Below, piece after piece: positions 1 through 9,040 of a DNA stretch of 64,000 nucleotides; position 1 is the first letter of the stretch, and the number at the start of each line of letters is the position of its first letter. The notes below the pieces were generated by a model that saw nothing but the letters and a program-made list of their open reading frames with translations, made no database searches and was not told where the DNA came from. Source of the stretch: Streptomyces sp. 35G-GA-8. Its GTDB lineage: Bacteria; Actinomycetota; Actinomycetes; Streptomycetales; Streptomycetaceae. A program made the translations under genes and the position numbers. The DNA lies in assembly GCF_023534745.1 (NCBI RefSeq), contig NZ_JAMHJQ010000013.1, positions 62,001 through 126,000 of the forward strand, read 5' to 3'.

Positions 1-674
1 CCCACCCAGTTGGCGAGCTGGAAGATCCAGACGGCGGCCCACACAAGCCGCCAGTCGTCGGTGAATGTGCGGTAGATCAGCATCAGGACCGGCAGCGTCA
101 GCAGTCCGAACAGGACCGGCGCCCAGTTGATGAACGAGGCGGCGCCCGGCACCCCGAAGGCCCGGATCAGGGCCGCGTTGAGGGAGAAGAAGCCCGGCCA
201 CTGGTCGTACGCGGACATGCCGCCGGACAGTTCGGCGCCCGGGTACACGGTCCCCTCGGCCAGCAGCCTGGCGATCACGGCGTCGTGCTTGGACGCCCAG
301 GCGTAGCGGACGGAGTCGTAGAGGAGGGCGGGCGGCGCCTTGAGCGCCACCAGCATCGCGACACAGTGGGCGAGCGGCCACCAGGGGGCGGTGCCCGCCC
401 GGCGCAGGCTCAGCAGAAAGCCGATCGAGAGCACGATCAGCGAGGCATAGAACGCGATGGGGAAACGGTCGAGGAGACCGAAGTCCCCGATGTCCCGGAA
501 CCCGATCCTCGGCAACGACCAGGTCCACAGCGCCGCCGCGACCGCCAACGGAAACCAGGGCAGCAGCCGCTGGGGCCGGAGCACGGCCGATGGGCGGGAG
601 GGGGCGGCGGACGTACGGGAGGGGACCGCGGACGGCCGGGGCGGGGCGGCGGACGGGCGGGGCTCCCCTGTCAT
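1..674 (-). CDS. Integral membrane protein, 5' part only
   Basis: The reading frame starts at an ATG at 672-674 and runs off the left edge, so about 224 residues are visible. A run of G residues (AGGGGGG) sits just upstream of the ATG. The first 30 residues are Pro/Ala/Ser/Arg-rich and cytoplasmic-looking. They are followed by several hydrophobic segments, including one around residues 35-50 and others around 75-90, with a YDQWPGFF segment between later ones. This pattern resembles multi-spanning glycosyltransferase or polymer-export proteins, but I cannot assign a family. It is the last visible gene of a minus-strand run with a deacetylase, a GT2 and an acetyltransferase, 7 bases after the deacetylase stop. 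A role in surface glycan assembly is therefore inferred from context only. Confidence 0.75.
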   Translation of the reverse strand, partial: MTGEPRPSAAPPRPSAVPSRTSAAPSRPSAVLRPQRLLPWFPLAVAAALWTWSLPRIGFRDIGDFGLLDRFPIAFYASLIVLSIGFLLSLRRAGTAPWWPLAHCVAMLVALKAPPALLYDSVRYAWASKHDAVIARLLAEGTVYPGAELSGGMSAYDQWPGFFSLNAALIRAFGVPGAASFINWAPVLFGLLTLPVLMLIYRTFTDDWRLVWAAVWIFQLANWV

Positions 675-681
675 GTCCCCC

Positions 682-1548
682 CTATCCGGCGAACTCGGGC
701 CCGCGCACGCGGGCGCGCGCGGTTCGGTACAGCCGCCAGCCCAGCGTGGCCGCCGAGTCGGAGAAGGGAGCGACCTCGACCCGCTCGCCGCGCGCTCCCT
801 CGCCCGCCATCCAGGACTCGATGTCCGCCACGGTGTGGGTACGGCGGACGATGAGCCGGGCGATGCGGTACGGCTCGTCGCGCGCCGAGCTGAGCGCGTG
901 GCGGACGGCGACGGCGGAGGCGTACCCGGCGGCCTCGGCGGCCCGCCGGACCGCGCGGCTGTTGTAGCCGTGCGGATAGGCCAGATGCGCCACCTCATGG
1001 CCGAGGGCGTCCTCCAACGCGCTTTTGGACTCACGCAGTTCACGGTGGAGCGCGGGGGCGCGGAGCGTGTCCAGCTGGGGATGGGTGACGGTGTGGGCGC
1101 CCACCTCGATGCCGTATCCCTCCAGTGCGGTCGCCTGGGCGAGCGTCATCATCGGGGCGGGCGGCAGCAGGCAGCCGGAGTCGGAGTCGGATCCGGACAC
1201 GCGTGTGCGCGTGCGCGTGTCCGTGCGCGTGAGGGCGCCGGTGGTCAGAAAAGCGGTGGCGGGCAGCGCGCGGGCGGCGAGCGCCTCGGCCGTGGGGCCG
1301 GGCAGATCGGCGAAGCCGTCGTCGAAGGTGAGGACGACGGGCCGGGGCGGCAGGGGCGTGCGGCGGACGAGATGACCGGCCAGCACGCCGACCGGGACCG
1401 GCGTACGGCCGCAGGCGACGACCGCGTCCAGCTGGGCCGCGAAGTCCCTTGGGGTGACGGTGAATTCGGCGATCCAGTCGGGCGGGTCGTCCATGACGGC
1501 GTGGTAGAGCAGTACGGGGACACGGGCGGCGGCGGGCAGGACCTTCAC
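682..1548 (-). CDS. Polysaccharide deacetylase (NodB-like, CE4)
   Basis: The protein has 288 residues and belongs to the metal-dependent CE4 deacetylases that remove N- or O-acetyl groups from sugars. The start of the fold is visible as LLYHAV (residues 13-18). Motif 1 is TFDDGF (74-79) with the catalytic base and metal Asp, and motif 2 is HTVTHP (152-157) with the two metal-binding His. A low-complexity insertion of Thr/Arg/Ser/Asp at about 108-125 is encoded by a short repeated GC-rich tract and sits outside the motifs. The GTG start at 1546-1548 overlaps the stop of the upstream GT2 gene as GTGA, indicating translational coupling. No signal peptide is obvious, so the enzyme may act on a cytoplasmic or membrane-facing glycan intermediate. 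The substrate cannot be read from the sequence. Confidence 0.88.
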   Translation of the reverse strand: MKVLPAAARVPVLLYHAVMDDPPDWIAEFTVTPRDFAAQLDAVVACGRTPVPVGVLAGHLVRRTPLPPRPVVLTFDDGFADLPGPTAEALAARALPATAFLTTGALTRTDTRTRTRVSGSDSDSGCLLPPAPMMTLAQATALEGYGIEVGAHTVTHPQLDTLRAPALHRELRESKSALEDALGHEVAHLAYPHGYNSRAVRRAAEAAGYASAVAVRHALSSARDEPYRIARLIVRRTHTVADIESWMAGEGARGERVEVAPFSDSAATLGWRLYRTARARVRGPEFAG

Positions 1549-2942
1549 GCCTGGCTCCTGTCCCTGGCTGTCCGTCTGCGGGCCCTCGCGTAGCCGAGGG
1601 GGCCGTAGAGCATGCCTCGGCGTTCCAGCCGGGAGAGGGAGCGCGGCCAGGGGTGGTGCCGGGTGCCGTGCGCGCCGGGTACGCCGAGCACGCCGGGCAC
1701 GCCGGGCACACTGGGCACCTCTGACACCGACGCCTCTTCGTGCGAGCGGTGGGCGGTGATCGCGCGGGCATGGGCCAGACCGCGCGGCAGCCTCGCCAGC
1801 AGGGCGGGCAGCAGCGCGGGACGGCGCACCAGGATCGCGGTCAGATACGCGGTGAGGCCGGCGCCGTATCCGTACGCCTGGTTCTCCAGGTCCTGCCAGG
1901 TCTCGCGGTGGTGGTGCCAGACGAGCGCCGATGGCATGTAGCGCAGCCGGTGGCCCGCGGACAGGATCCGGACGAAGGCGTAGAGGTCGTCGCCGCCCCG
2001 GGCCGGGGTGCCGGTGCCGGTGGCCGGGTCGAATCCCCCGACGGCCCGCAGCGCGTCGGCGCGGAAGGCCATATTGGCGCCGGAGCCGAAGCTGCCTGCG
2101 GCGAACGGGAAGAGCGGTTCGTCGGCGGGCGGCCGGGCCGGGTCGTACACACGCGGCTCGAAACCCTTGGCGAAGCCTCCATGGCTCTCCAGCAGGATCT
2201 GGGCGGGGGTGGTGAGCCGGGCGGGCAGGATCAGGCCGGTGACACACCCGAGGCCGGGGTCCGCCGCGAAGGGCGTCGTGAGCGCGGTGAGCCAGTGCGG
2301 GTCGGCGATCACGTCGTCATCGGTGAAGGCGACGACCGCGCCGTCCGTGTCGTCGAGACCGCGGTTGTGGGCGAGGGCCAGCCCGGGGCGCGGTTCGTGT
2401 ACGTAGTCGACGCGGCCCGCGTAGCGGGATGTCACGAGGTCACGGGTGGCGGACGTGACGGGCGCGTTGTCGACGACGAGGACGCGGAAGTCCGGGTGGT
2501 CCTGTGCGAGGAGCGAGTCGAGGGCGCGGGCGAGCTGTCCCGCGCGCTCACGGGTCGCGACGACGACGGTGGTGCGGGGCGGGGCGTACGGCTCGCCGGC
2601 GGGCGCCGGCTCGCATCGGCCCGGATCCTTCCGCTCGGTCCGGTCTCTCCCGTCGGTTCGGTCTCTCCCTTCAGTCCGGTCGGTCCGGCCCTTCCGCGCG
2701 CGGAATGCGGCCGTAAGCACCTCGGCGGGGTCCTCCCCCGTCCCGACCCGGCCGAGCACGGTGGCGGCGGGGCGGCCCCTGAGCCGTACGAGCGCGTAGA
2801 CATACCCCTCGCCGAGGGGCGACCCGCCGGGCGCGGGGGCGAGGGAGAGGACCGGGCCGCCGGGGCCGTCGAGATCGAGTTCGGCGACGGCGACGGACGC
2901 GAACGCGGCTGACGCGAACGCCGCTGTGGATGGATACGTCAT
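1545..2942 (-). CDS. Family 2 glycosyltransferase
   Basis: The protein has 465 residues. A GT-A type core begins at about residue 122 with TTVVVATRER and continues through LVVDNAP and the DXD-type metal site TDDD at 207-210. The C-terminal half keeps GGDDLYAF and WHHHRE, which fit the acceptor-side helices of GT2 enzymes. An N-terminal extension of about 110 residues precedes the catalytic domain and ends in a low-complexity Arg/Asp/Thr tract (about 86-107). The ATG start is preceded by GGGGGAG. The downstream deacetylase starts on the same GTGA overlap, and the acetyltransferase lies 58 bases upstream, so the three probably form one transcript. Transfer of a sugar from an activated donor to a surface glycan or lipid is the family role; donor and acceptor are unknown. 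Confidence 0.88.
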   Translation of the reverse strand: MTYPSTAAFASAAFASVAVAELDLDGPGGPVLSLAPAPGGSPLGEGYVYALVRLRGRPAATVLGRVGTGEDPAEVLTAAFRARKGRTDRTEGRDRTDGRDRTERKDPGRCEPAPAGEPYAPPRTTVVVATRERAGQLARALDSLLAQDHPDFRVLVVDNAPVTSATRDLVTSRYAGRVDYVHEPRPGLALAHNRGLDDTDGAVVAFTDDDVIADPHWLTALTTPFAADPGLGCVTGLILPARLTTPAQILLESHGGFAKGFEPRVYDPARPPADEPLFPFAAGSFGSGANMAFRADALRAVGGFDPATGTGTPARGGDDLYAFVRILSAGHRLRYMPSALVWHHHRETWQDLENQAYGYGAGLTAYLTAILVRRPALLPALLARLPRGLAHARAITAHRSHEEASVSEVPSVPGVPGVLGVPGAHGTRHHPWPRSLSRLERRGMLYGPLGYARARRRTARDRSQA

Positions 2943-3000
2943 CTGCTCCCCCGTGGGTCCTGCCCGCCCTGCCGGTCGCCCCGGCCTGCCATCCAGCCCG

Positions 3001-4155
3001 TCATCCAGCGCGTCGTCCAGCGCGTCGTCCGGTCCGTTGTCCGGCCCGCAGCCGGCCCAGCCGCTTCAGCGTCCGCTGCGCGTATCCCGCCAGCCTCGGC
3101 CTGCTCCGTACGAAGCTGTGCGCCCTGCGGGAGGGCTCCCTGCCCAGCCAGGAGAGCGCCGCCCGCGCGCCCCGGCGCGCCGCGGAACCCTCGTACACCC
3201 GTAGCCCGCCCGTCTTCAGCGCGTCCTTGTACTCCGCCGCGCCACGCCCCAGATCCAGCATGCCGATGCCCGCCGCCGCGGCGGCCTCGGCCATGCGCAG
3301 ATGCAGGATCAGCCCCGGCGAGAACCTGGCGAACTCGGGGTCGTAGGCCGGGAACCAGCAGGACAGCACCGTGCGCGAGCGCAGTCCGAAGTGCGCGGCG
3401 ACGGGCCGGCCGGCGGCGTACAGCACGGAGAGCACCCCGGAGCAGCCGGGCGTACGGGTGTCCGCGAGCAGCCGTACCAGCCCGCTGATCCACTCCTGGG
3501 CGAACCGGTCGCGACGGCCTGTCCTGCGGTACTGCGCCGACTTCCACGCCATGAGCGCGCGCAGGGCGGCCGGATCGCGTTCGTCGAAGACGAAGCGGAC
3601 CTCGCCCGCCTGCCGGCCGAGCCTGCGCTCCTTCGCGGTGGTCGTACGGAGGAACGTGGGCGACCGCGCGCGCAGACCCGCCTCGTACGCGGCGTACCCC
3701 TCCCCGACCTCGATCACCGGCGACTCGAACCCCTCGGCGGCCGACGGCACGAACAGCCCCTGCCCCGCTTCCAGGTTGTCGAACTCCCAGGCCGCGAGCG
3801 AGCAGCCGCCGAGCAGTTCGCGCGCGGTCAGCGGCAGACCGGTACGGAGCACCGCGCCCTGGCAGTCGGAGACCCCGAGACCGATCGCCCGCCCGTATCC
3901 CAACGGGCCCTTCTCGTAAGGGAAGAAGCCGACGGGCCCGCCGTCCCCCTGTCGCTCCCGCAGGACCGCTACGCGCGACGCCGGTCGCACACGGCCCACC
4001 GCGCGGGTGAACTCCGGTTCCATGAACGGGTTGGCAGGCGCGCCGGACGCGGCGCGTAACGCACGCCAGGCCCTGATGTCCGGGTCGGTCAGCTCCCCCG
4101 GCGCCACCACCTCGATCTCGACCCGCGTGCGCGCGGCATCACGTAGATCGCTCAC
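3001..4155 (-). CDS. GNAT/BioF2-type acetyltransferase with a TTA codon
   Basis: The protein has 384 residues and resembles the GNAT-fold Acetyltransf_6 (BioF2/CelD-like) proteins found in exopolysaccharide clusters. The C-terminal half carries the recognisable core: AYEAGLRARSPTFLR, then SVLYAAGRPVAAHFG and the conserved LDLGRGAAEYKDALKTG segment. The GTG at 4153-4155 is chosen because GGGGGG lies 5 to 8 bases upstream; an upstream in-frame ATG has no such site. Codon 33 (4057-4059) is TTA, the codon read by the bldA tRNA, so translation is predicted to depend on bldA. It heads a minus-strand glycan gene run and is divergent from the P450 at 4339. Acetyl or other acyl transfer to a glycan is inferred from family and context. 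Confidence 0.82.
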   Translation of the reverse strand: MSDLRDAARTRVEIEVVAPGELTDPDIRAWRALRAASGAPANPFMEPEFTRAVGRVRPASRVAVLRERQGDGGPVGFFPYEKGPLGYGRAIGLGVSDCQGAVLRTGLPLTARELLGGCSLAAWEFDNLEAGQGLFVPSAAEGFESPVIEVGEGYAAYEAGLRARSPTFLRTTTAKERRLGRQAGEVRFVFDERDPAALRALMAWKSAQYRRTGRRDRFAQEWISGLVRLLADTRTPGCSGVLSVLYAAGRPVAAHFGLRSRTVLSCWFPAYDPEFARFSPGLILHLRMAEAAAAAGIGMLDLGRGAAEYKDALKTGGLRVYEGSAARRGARAALSWLGREPSRRAHSFVRSRPRLAGYAQRTLKRLGRLRAGQRTGRRAGRRAG

Positions 4156-4338
4156 TTCGACCCCCCGGTCGCGTCCCCGCCCCGAAAGGACGGTACCCGC
4201 CCAAATCACTCCGGGACAACGGGCGGGAACAGGCAGTAACAGGCCGGAAGACGGTGGGAAGAGGCCGGAACAGCTCCTGTGCCGGGCCCCCCGGTCCCTC
4301 ATAGGATCGGATCGACCCGTGCCGGGAGGGAGTGTCCG

Positions 4339-5667
4339 ATGACCGCGTCATATACGCCACAGCCCGCGTCGCACTCCCCGCACTCGACACACTCCACGCA
4401 CTCCACGCCCCACCGGATGGACTCGTCCGGCGGCTGCCCGCACGCCGCCAACGCCACGCTGCTGGCGAAGGGCGCCGCGGCCGAGGTGCTGCTCCCCGGG
4501 GACGTACCGGCGGCAGCGGTGCTCGGGCACGAAGCGCTCAAAGAGTTCATCGGCCACCCGGACGTCGCCAAGAACGCCCGGCACTTCACCGCGCTGCGCG
4601 AGGGGCGGATTCCGGACGGCTGGCCGCTGCGGACCTTCGCGACCGTTCAGGGCATGGTCACCTCGGACGGCGACGACCACCGGCGGCTGCGTTCACTGGT
4701 GAGCAAGGCGTTCACGGCCCGGCGGGTGGAGGCGCTGCGACCCGGCATCGAGCGGCTGACCGACGAGCTGCTGGACGGGGTGGAGGCTGCGGCGGCCGGA
4801 GCGGATCGCGACGGTGCGGGTAGTGATGGTGCGGACGGCGCCGTGGACGGCGCAGTAGATCTGAGGGCGCTCTTCGCGCTGCCGCTGCCCATGCGCGTCA
4901 TCAGTGAACTGCTCGGCGTGGACGAGGAGTTCCGGGACCGGCTGCATGTGCTCTCGAACCAGGTGGTCGCGACCGACATCGGCCCCGAGGAAGCGGTGGC
5001 CGCGAACCGCGAGATGGTGGCGGTGCTGTCCGCCGTGGCGGCTTCGCGCAAGGCCCGTCCGGGGGATGACCTCACCAGCGCACTGATCGCCACGCGCGAG
5101 GAGGACGGCGACCGGCTCGGTGAGGCCGAACTCATCGGCACGATGATCGTGATGATCATCGCCGGTCATGAGACCACGCTCAATCTGATCACCAACGCGG
5201 TGCGCGCACTCTGCGCCCACCGGGACCAGTTGGAGCTGATCAGGGCCGGTGGCGCCGACTGGACGGACGCGGTCGAGGAGACGCTGCGCTGGGACAGTCC
5301 GGTCAGTTTCTTCCCGTTCCGTTATCCGACCCGGGACCTGACGGTGGACGGCACGCTGATTCCGGCGGGCACTCCTGTGCTGGCCGGCTTCTCCGCCGCC
5401 GGCCGTGATCCCGCCGCCCACGGCCCGGACGCGGACCGTTTCGACATCGGGCGCCGTACGCGCTCCACCACGCGACATCTCTCTCTGGGCCACGGTGCGC
5501 ACTACTGTCTGGGCGCACCGCTGGCGAGGATGGAGACGACGATCGCGCTGCGGCGGTTGTTCAGTCGCTTCCCGGACCTGAGGGTCGCGGTCCCGGAGGA
5601 AGAGCTTCCGCGTCATAGGAGCTTTGTGGGCAACAGCGTGCGGGAACTGCCGGTGGTGCTGAGGTAG
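4339..5667 (+). CDS. Cytochrome P450
   Basis: The protein has 442 residues, slightly long for a bacterial class I P450. The N-terminus is extended by a His/Ser/Thr-rich stretch. The I-helix oxygen-activation motif AGHETT is at residues 275-280, the ExxR pair is E314-R317 in EETLR, and the heme loop is LGHGAHYCLGAP with the thiolate Cys at 390. A loop at about 152-173 is enriched in Ala, Gly and Asp from a repetitive GC-rich tract. The ATG at 4339 follows GGGAGGGAG; the upstream in-frame ATG at 4279 lacks a good ribosome-binding site. No ferredoxin or reductase gene is adjacent. The oxidised substrate is unknown, and the gene stands alone between divergent and convergent neighbours. Confidence 0.92.
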   Translation: MTASYTPQPASHSPHSTHSTHSTPHRMDSSGGCPHAANATLLAKGAAAEVLLPGDVPAAAVLGHEALKEFIGHPDVAKNARHFTALREGRIPDGWPLRTFATVQGMVTSDGDDHRRLRSLVSKAFTARRVEALRPGIERLTDELLDGVEAAAAGADRDGAGSDGADGAVDGAVDLRALFALPLPMRVISELLGVDEEFRDRLHVLSNQVVATDIGPEEAVAANREMVAVLSAVAASRKARPGDDLTSALIATREEDGDRLGEAELIGTMIVMIIAGHETTLNLITNAVRALCAHRDQLELIRAGGADWTDAVEETLRWDSPVSFFPFRYPTRDLTVDGTLIPAGTPVLAGFSAAGRDPAAHGPDADRFDIGRRTRSTTRHLSLGHGAHYCLGAPLARMETTIALRRLFSRFPDLRVAVPEEELPRHRSFVGNSVRELPVVLR

Positions 5668-5704
5668 TTGAGCCCGCCGCAGCCGTGATCGGCGACGAGA
5701 CGCC

Positions 5705-5797
5705 TTAAAGGCGCAGCCCGACGGCCAGGGCGATGGTGATCCCCAGCGTGCAGACCGCGACGACGAACCACGCCTGGTGCTTCGCTTCCGGAGTCAT
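5705..5797 (-). CDS. 30-residue single-pass membrane peptide
   Basis: The frame starts at ATG 5795-5797 and ends at TAA 5705-5707, giving 30 residues: about nine polar residues (MTPEAKHQA), one hydrophobic helix of about 18 residues, and a short basic end (LRL). The ATG overlaps the TGA of the upstream gene as ATGA, the strongest evidence that it is translated. No family is recognised. A second tiny membrane peptide with the same kind of overlap occurs at 49908-49991. Its role could be membrane tethering or modulation of a partner, but nothing in the sequence decides this. Confidence 0.6.
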   Translation of the reverse strand: MTPEAKHQAWFVVAVCTLGITIALAVGLRL

Positions 5798-6186
5798 GTT
5801 CGGTGTCGCCCTTCACGTTCGTGCAAGTAGTCCATGAACGTGCGGCACATACGGGCCAGGGCTCGCATGTGGACCCAGTTCGCCATGGCGCCGTCGCCGG
5901 GCCCGCTGCCGGTCAGGTCGTACCAGTCCTTCAGCGCGCCCTTCGCCCGGACCGTGTGCTCGGTCTCGGGGATCCGCTCCACGAACCCGACGAGCAACGC
6001 CCCATGGTTGACCAGCCGGTTGGTGAGATCGGTGATCTCCACAGGCGGCGGCATCAGGCGGTGCGGGGCGAGCGCGCGGTCGACGTTCAAGGCTATGACA
6101 TCGAAGGCGATATCGTCATATGCCAATGCCTTCCTATGAGCGTTTTCCTCTGTGCCTCCGGCTCTGCGGTCTGTCACTGTGGTCAC
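5794..6186 (-). CDS. Small DUF6415-like conserved protein
   Basis: The protein has 130 residues, is acidic to neutral, and is predicted to be mainly helical, with no signal peptide or membrane segment. The region from about residue 45 (PPPVEITDLTNRLVNHGALL) to the end resembles the Streptomyces proteins annotated as DUF6415; this is recognition from memory and only moderately certain. The GTG start at 6184-6186 follows a run of G. Its stop overlaps the start of the 30-residue membrane peptide. It is divergent from the 475-residue regulator at 6315, with 128 bases between the starts that must hold both promoters. Function is unknown. Confidence 0.72.
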   Translation of the reverse strand: MTTVTDRRAGGTEENAHRKALAYDDIAFDVIALNVDRALAPHRLMPPPVEITDLTNRLVNHGALLVGFVERIPETEHTVRAKGALKDWYDLTGSGPGDGAMANWVHMRALARMCRTFMDYLHEREGRHRT

Positions 6187-6314
6187 CTTGGCCCCCCGCT
6201 CTCTTCGTGTGTTCGGCGTCTACTTGAAGAGAAAACCGCGTTATTACCCTCCCCGGGTACCGTGGAGGGCAGGTCCGAGAATGAAAGCCATGAACGCTTG
6301 GGGGAGTTAAAGGC

Positions 6315-7742
6315 ATGGCGAGTAACTCACGTCACTCACGCACACCCAATGCAGGGTTGGCCTCCCTGCTTGAGCAGGCGAAATGGTCCCGTGCGCAGTT
6401 CGCGCAGATAGTCAATCGCATCGGCGCGGAAGCCGGGCTCCAGCTGCGCTACGACCAGTCCGCGGTCTCCCACTGGGTCGCGGGCACCACCCCGAAGGAG
6501 CAGGTCAGACCACTGATCGTGGAGGCGTTCGCGCGTAAGCTCGGACGTCCGGTCACCCATGCGGAGGCCGGACTGCCGGTCGCCGCCTCCGGGCACCTCC
6601 CGGCGGGCTCCGGCCTGCCCGGCTCCTACGGGTACGGCCCCACCGGCACTTCCGGCACTTCCGGCACTTCCGGCGTCAACACGTTCGAAGAACTGGTCGA
6701 CATGGGAAGGGCCGACATGGACCCGTCGCGTCGCAGTTTGATTGCCGCTGGACTGTTCTCGGCCGCGATCGTGGTGCCGCTGTTCCCGGATTTGGCGCAC
6801 GCCGCTTCCGCGCCGTCGGCGCCCCCCGGCAAACGGACGGCCCGGATCGGCGCGCCGCAAGTACAGGCCGTACGTACGATGACCGATCGAATAGCGGACA
6901 TTCTCGATGAACTCGGCGGGGGGCACGCGCGTCCGATGGCGGCCGCGTTTCTGGTGAACACGGTCATGCCGTGGCTCAAGGCCGAGGCCCCGGAGGGCGT
7001 TCGGAGCGACATGTTGTCGGCGGCCTCCGATCTGGTCTATCTGACCGGGTGGATGGCGATGTACGAGCGGGCGCACGGACTCGGCCAGCAGTACTACCTC
7101 AGGGCACTGGAGCTGGCGGGCGCCGCCGAGGACCACACGACCTACTGCCGCACGCTGCGCGGTATGTCCCTCCAGGCGTCCAATCTCGGGTACGGCAAGC
7201 GCGCGCTGGAGCTGGCCGACTCGGCCGCCGAGGCGTCCCCGAAGGCCGGGCCGCGGCTGCGGGCCTTCCTCTCCGGGCAGCAGGCACACTCGGCGGCGAT
7301 GGTCGGCGACAAGCGGCAGGCGTTCACCCGGCTCCGGGAGACCGAGACGGCGCTGACGAAGGCGGACAACCGGCGTGAGTCGGTCGGCGGCTACGACACG
7401 ACGGCGTATCTGTTCCACACGTCCCATGTGCTGTACGAGTTCAAGGATCTGCCGGGGTCGATATCCGCGCTCCAGCAGTCCCTGAAGGCGCAGCAGAAGA
7501 ACGAGCGGCAGGGCAGGGTCCACTTCCTCGCGGTGCTGGCGCAGCGCCAGCTGGAGCTGGGGCATCTGGAGGCCGCGTGCGGGAGTTGGTGGCAGTTCCT
7601 GGAGGACTACGAGCATGTCTCGTCGGCACGGGGTGACGAGCACTTCGAGACGATGCGGCGCAGGCTGAAGCCGTACGCGAAGACGCAGGCGGTACGGAGG
7701 CTGCGGGCGAAGATCGACGAGGTCGCCGTACTGAAGGGGTAG
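6315..7742 (+). CDS. Helix-turn-helix/TPR regulator, NsdA-like family
   Basis: The protein has 475 residues. The N-terminal 80 residues look like an XRE-type DNA-binding domain (LLEQAKWSRAQFAQIVNRIG, then YDQSAVSHWVAGTTP). A Gly/Thr/Ser linker at about 108-120 is encoded by a 9-base tandem repeat near 6644-6672. The remainder consists of helical TPR-like repeats with a hydrophobic stretch at about 146-160. This architecture matches the large Streptomyces family that includes NsdA, a repressor of differentiation, though no particular paralogue is claimed. GGGGGAG lies eight to ten bases before the ATG. The gene is divergent from the DUF6415-like/peptide pair and may regulate it. It converges on hutI across a terminator hairpin. 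Confidence 0.82.
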   Translation: MASNSRHSRTPNAGLASLLEQAKWSRAQFAQIVNRIGAEAGLQLRYDQSAVSHWVAGTTPKEQVRPLIVEAFARKLGRPVTHAEAGLPVAASGHLPAGSGLPGSYGYGPTGTSGTSGTSGVNTFEELVDMGRADMDPSRRSLIAAGLFSAAIVVPLFPDLAHAASAPSAPPGKRTARIGAPQVQAVRTMTDRIADILDELGGGHARPMAAAFLVNTVMPWLKAEAPEGVRSDMLSAASDLVYLTGWMAMYERAHGLGQQYYLRALELAGAAEDHTTYCRTLRGMSLQASNLGYGKRALELADSAAEASPKAGPRLRAFLSGQQAHSAAMVGDKRQAFTRLRETETALTKADNRRESVGGYDTTAYLFHTSHVLYEFKDLPGSISALQQSLKAQQKNERQGRVHFLAVLAQRQLELGHLEAACGSWWQFLEDYEHVSSARGDEHFETMRRRLKPYAKTQAVRRLRAKIDEVAVLKG

Positions 7743-7757
7743 CGGCGCGGCGGGCCG

Positions 7758-7782
7758 CCGGGCCGCGAGGGGAGCGGCCCGG
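7758..7782. terminator. Perfect GC hairpin between convergent genes
   Basis: A nine-base perfect stem (CCGGGCCGC pairing with GCGGCCCGG) closes a seven-base loop. It lies between the convergent 3' ends of the regulator at 7742 and hutI at 7815. There is no T tract, as is usual in Streptomyces terminators, so it could serve both directions. Confidence 0.6.
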
Positions 7783-7814
7783 CCACGGCGGAGCCTGCTT
7801 CGACCGCCCCTGGC

Positions 7815-9005
7815 TCAGTGGACCCGCTCGCCGGCCCGCCAGACCCCCGTGACCAGGGGGACCCCCGGCCGGTAGGCCAGATGCACATGACTCGGGGCGT
7901 CGAGGAGGGCGAGGTCGGCGCGGGCGCCCGGGGTGAGGCGGCCGATGTCCTGGCGGCGCAGGGCCGCCGCACCGCCCGCGGTGGCCGACCAGACCGCCTC
8001 GTCCGGGGTCATGCCCATGTCGCGTACGGCGAGGGCGATACAGAACGGCATGGACGAGGTGAACGACGAGCCGGGATTGCAGTCGGTGGAGAGGGCGACG
8101 GTCGCGCCCGCGTCGAGGAGGCGGCGGGCGTCGGGCCAGGCGGCGCGGGTGGAGAACTCGGCGCCGGGGAGCAGCGTGGCCACGGTCGCGCCCTGGGCGA
8201 GGGCGTCCACGTCCGCGTCGGTCAGATGTGTGCAGTGGTCGGCGGACGCGGCGTCGAGTTCGACGGCGAGCTGGACGCCGGGACCGTACGAGAGCTGGTT
8301 GGCGTGGACGCGGGGGTGCAGGCCCTTCGCGGCACCGGCGGTGAGGATCGCGCGGGCCTGGTCGCCGTCGAAGGCGCCCTTCTCGCAGAAGACATCGATC
8401 CAACGGGCGTACGGGGCACAGGCGTCCAGCATCTCGCCGGTGACGAGGGCGACATACGCGGCGGGATCGTCGGCGTGGTCGGGCGGGACGATATGCGCGC
8501 CGAGGTAGGTGACCTCGTCGGTCTGCGCGCGGGCGATACGGAGGCCGCGGGCCTCGTCCTCGACGGTCAGTCCGTAACCGGACTTGGTCTCCTGGGTGGT
8601 GGTGCCCTGGCGGAGCGCCTCGGCCAGATAGCGCGCGACATTGGCGCTCAGCTCGGTGTCGGTGGCGGCGCGGGTCGCGGCGACGGTGGTGCGGATGCCG
8701 CCGGCCGAGTAGGCGCGTCCGGACATCCGGGCGTTGAACTCCTGAGTGCGGTCACCCGCGAAGACCAGATGGGAGTGGGAGTCCACGAAGCCCGGGATCA
8801 CGGCCCGGCCACCGGCGTCGACGGCATTGTCAGTGGCGGGTGCTTTGCTTGATTCACCGACCCAGACCACGCGGTCGCCGTCGATGACGACGGCCGCGTC
8901 CTGGATCAGACCGATGGGGGTTCCGTCACCGAGGGAGGGGTCGTTGGTGACCAGACTGGCGATGTTGGTGAGGGCGGTGGTGCCCGCCGTGGTGGTGCTC
9001 GTCAT
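7815..9005 (-). CDS. hutI: Imidazolonepropionase
   Basis: The protein has 396 residues, the usual length for HutI. It hydrolyses 4-imidazolone-5-propionate to N-formimino-L-glutamate, the third step of histidine breakdown, in the cytoplasm. The amidohydrolase metal motif is at H77 and H79 within the conserved [10 protein letters not shown], and the protein keeps ETKSGYGL and the STDCNPGSS segment typical of the family. The ATG at 9003-9005 is used; AAGGAG lies 12 bases upstream. It is the last gene of the coupled hutU-M20-hutF-hutI series, 35 bases after hutF, so expression should follow the hutU promoter. Confidence 0.95.
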   Translation of the reverse strand: MTSTTTAGTTALTNIASLVTNDPSLGDGTPIGLIQDAAVVIDGDRVVWVGESSKAPATDNAVDAGGRAVIPGFVDSHSHLVFAGDRTQEFNARMSGRAYSAGGIRTTVAATRAATDTELSANVARYLAEALRQGTTTQETKSGYGLTVEDEARGLRIARAQTDEVTYLGAHIVPPDHADDPAAYVALVTGEMLDACAPYARWIDVFCEKGAFDGDQARAILTAGAAKGLHPRVHANQLSYGPGVQLAVELDAASADHCTHLTDADVDALAQGATVATLLPGAEFSTRAAWPDARRLLDAGATVALSTDCNPGSSFTSSMPFCIALAVRDMGMTPDEAVWSATAGGAAALRRQDIGRLTPGARADLALLDAPSHVHLAYRPGVPLVTGVWRAGERVH

Positions 9006-9040
9006 CGTGACGCTGTTCTCCTTCGGCGGCGTCCGCGGCG

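Noticed and set aside
457-1593. Plus-strand frames opposite the deacetylase and GT2
   Set aside because: High-GC antisense shadows with Arg/Gly-rich products; the minus-strand genes have conserved motifs.
8575-8577. Other TTA-like triplets, for example in hutI, hutF, the P450 genes and the XRE gene
   Set aside because: Each was checked against the reading frame and is out of frame (mostly across Gly-Tyr, Arg-Tyr or Ile-Tyr codons).
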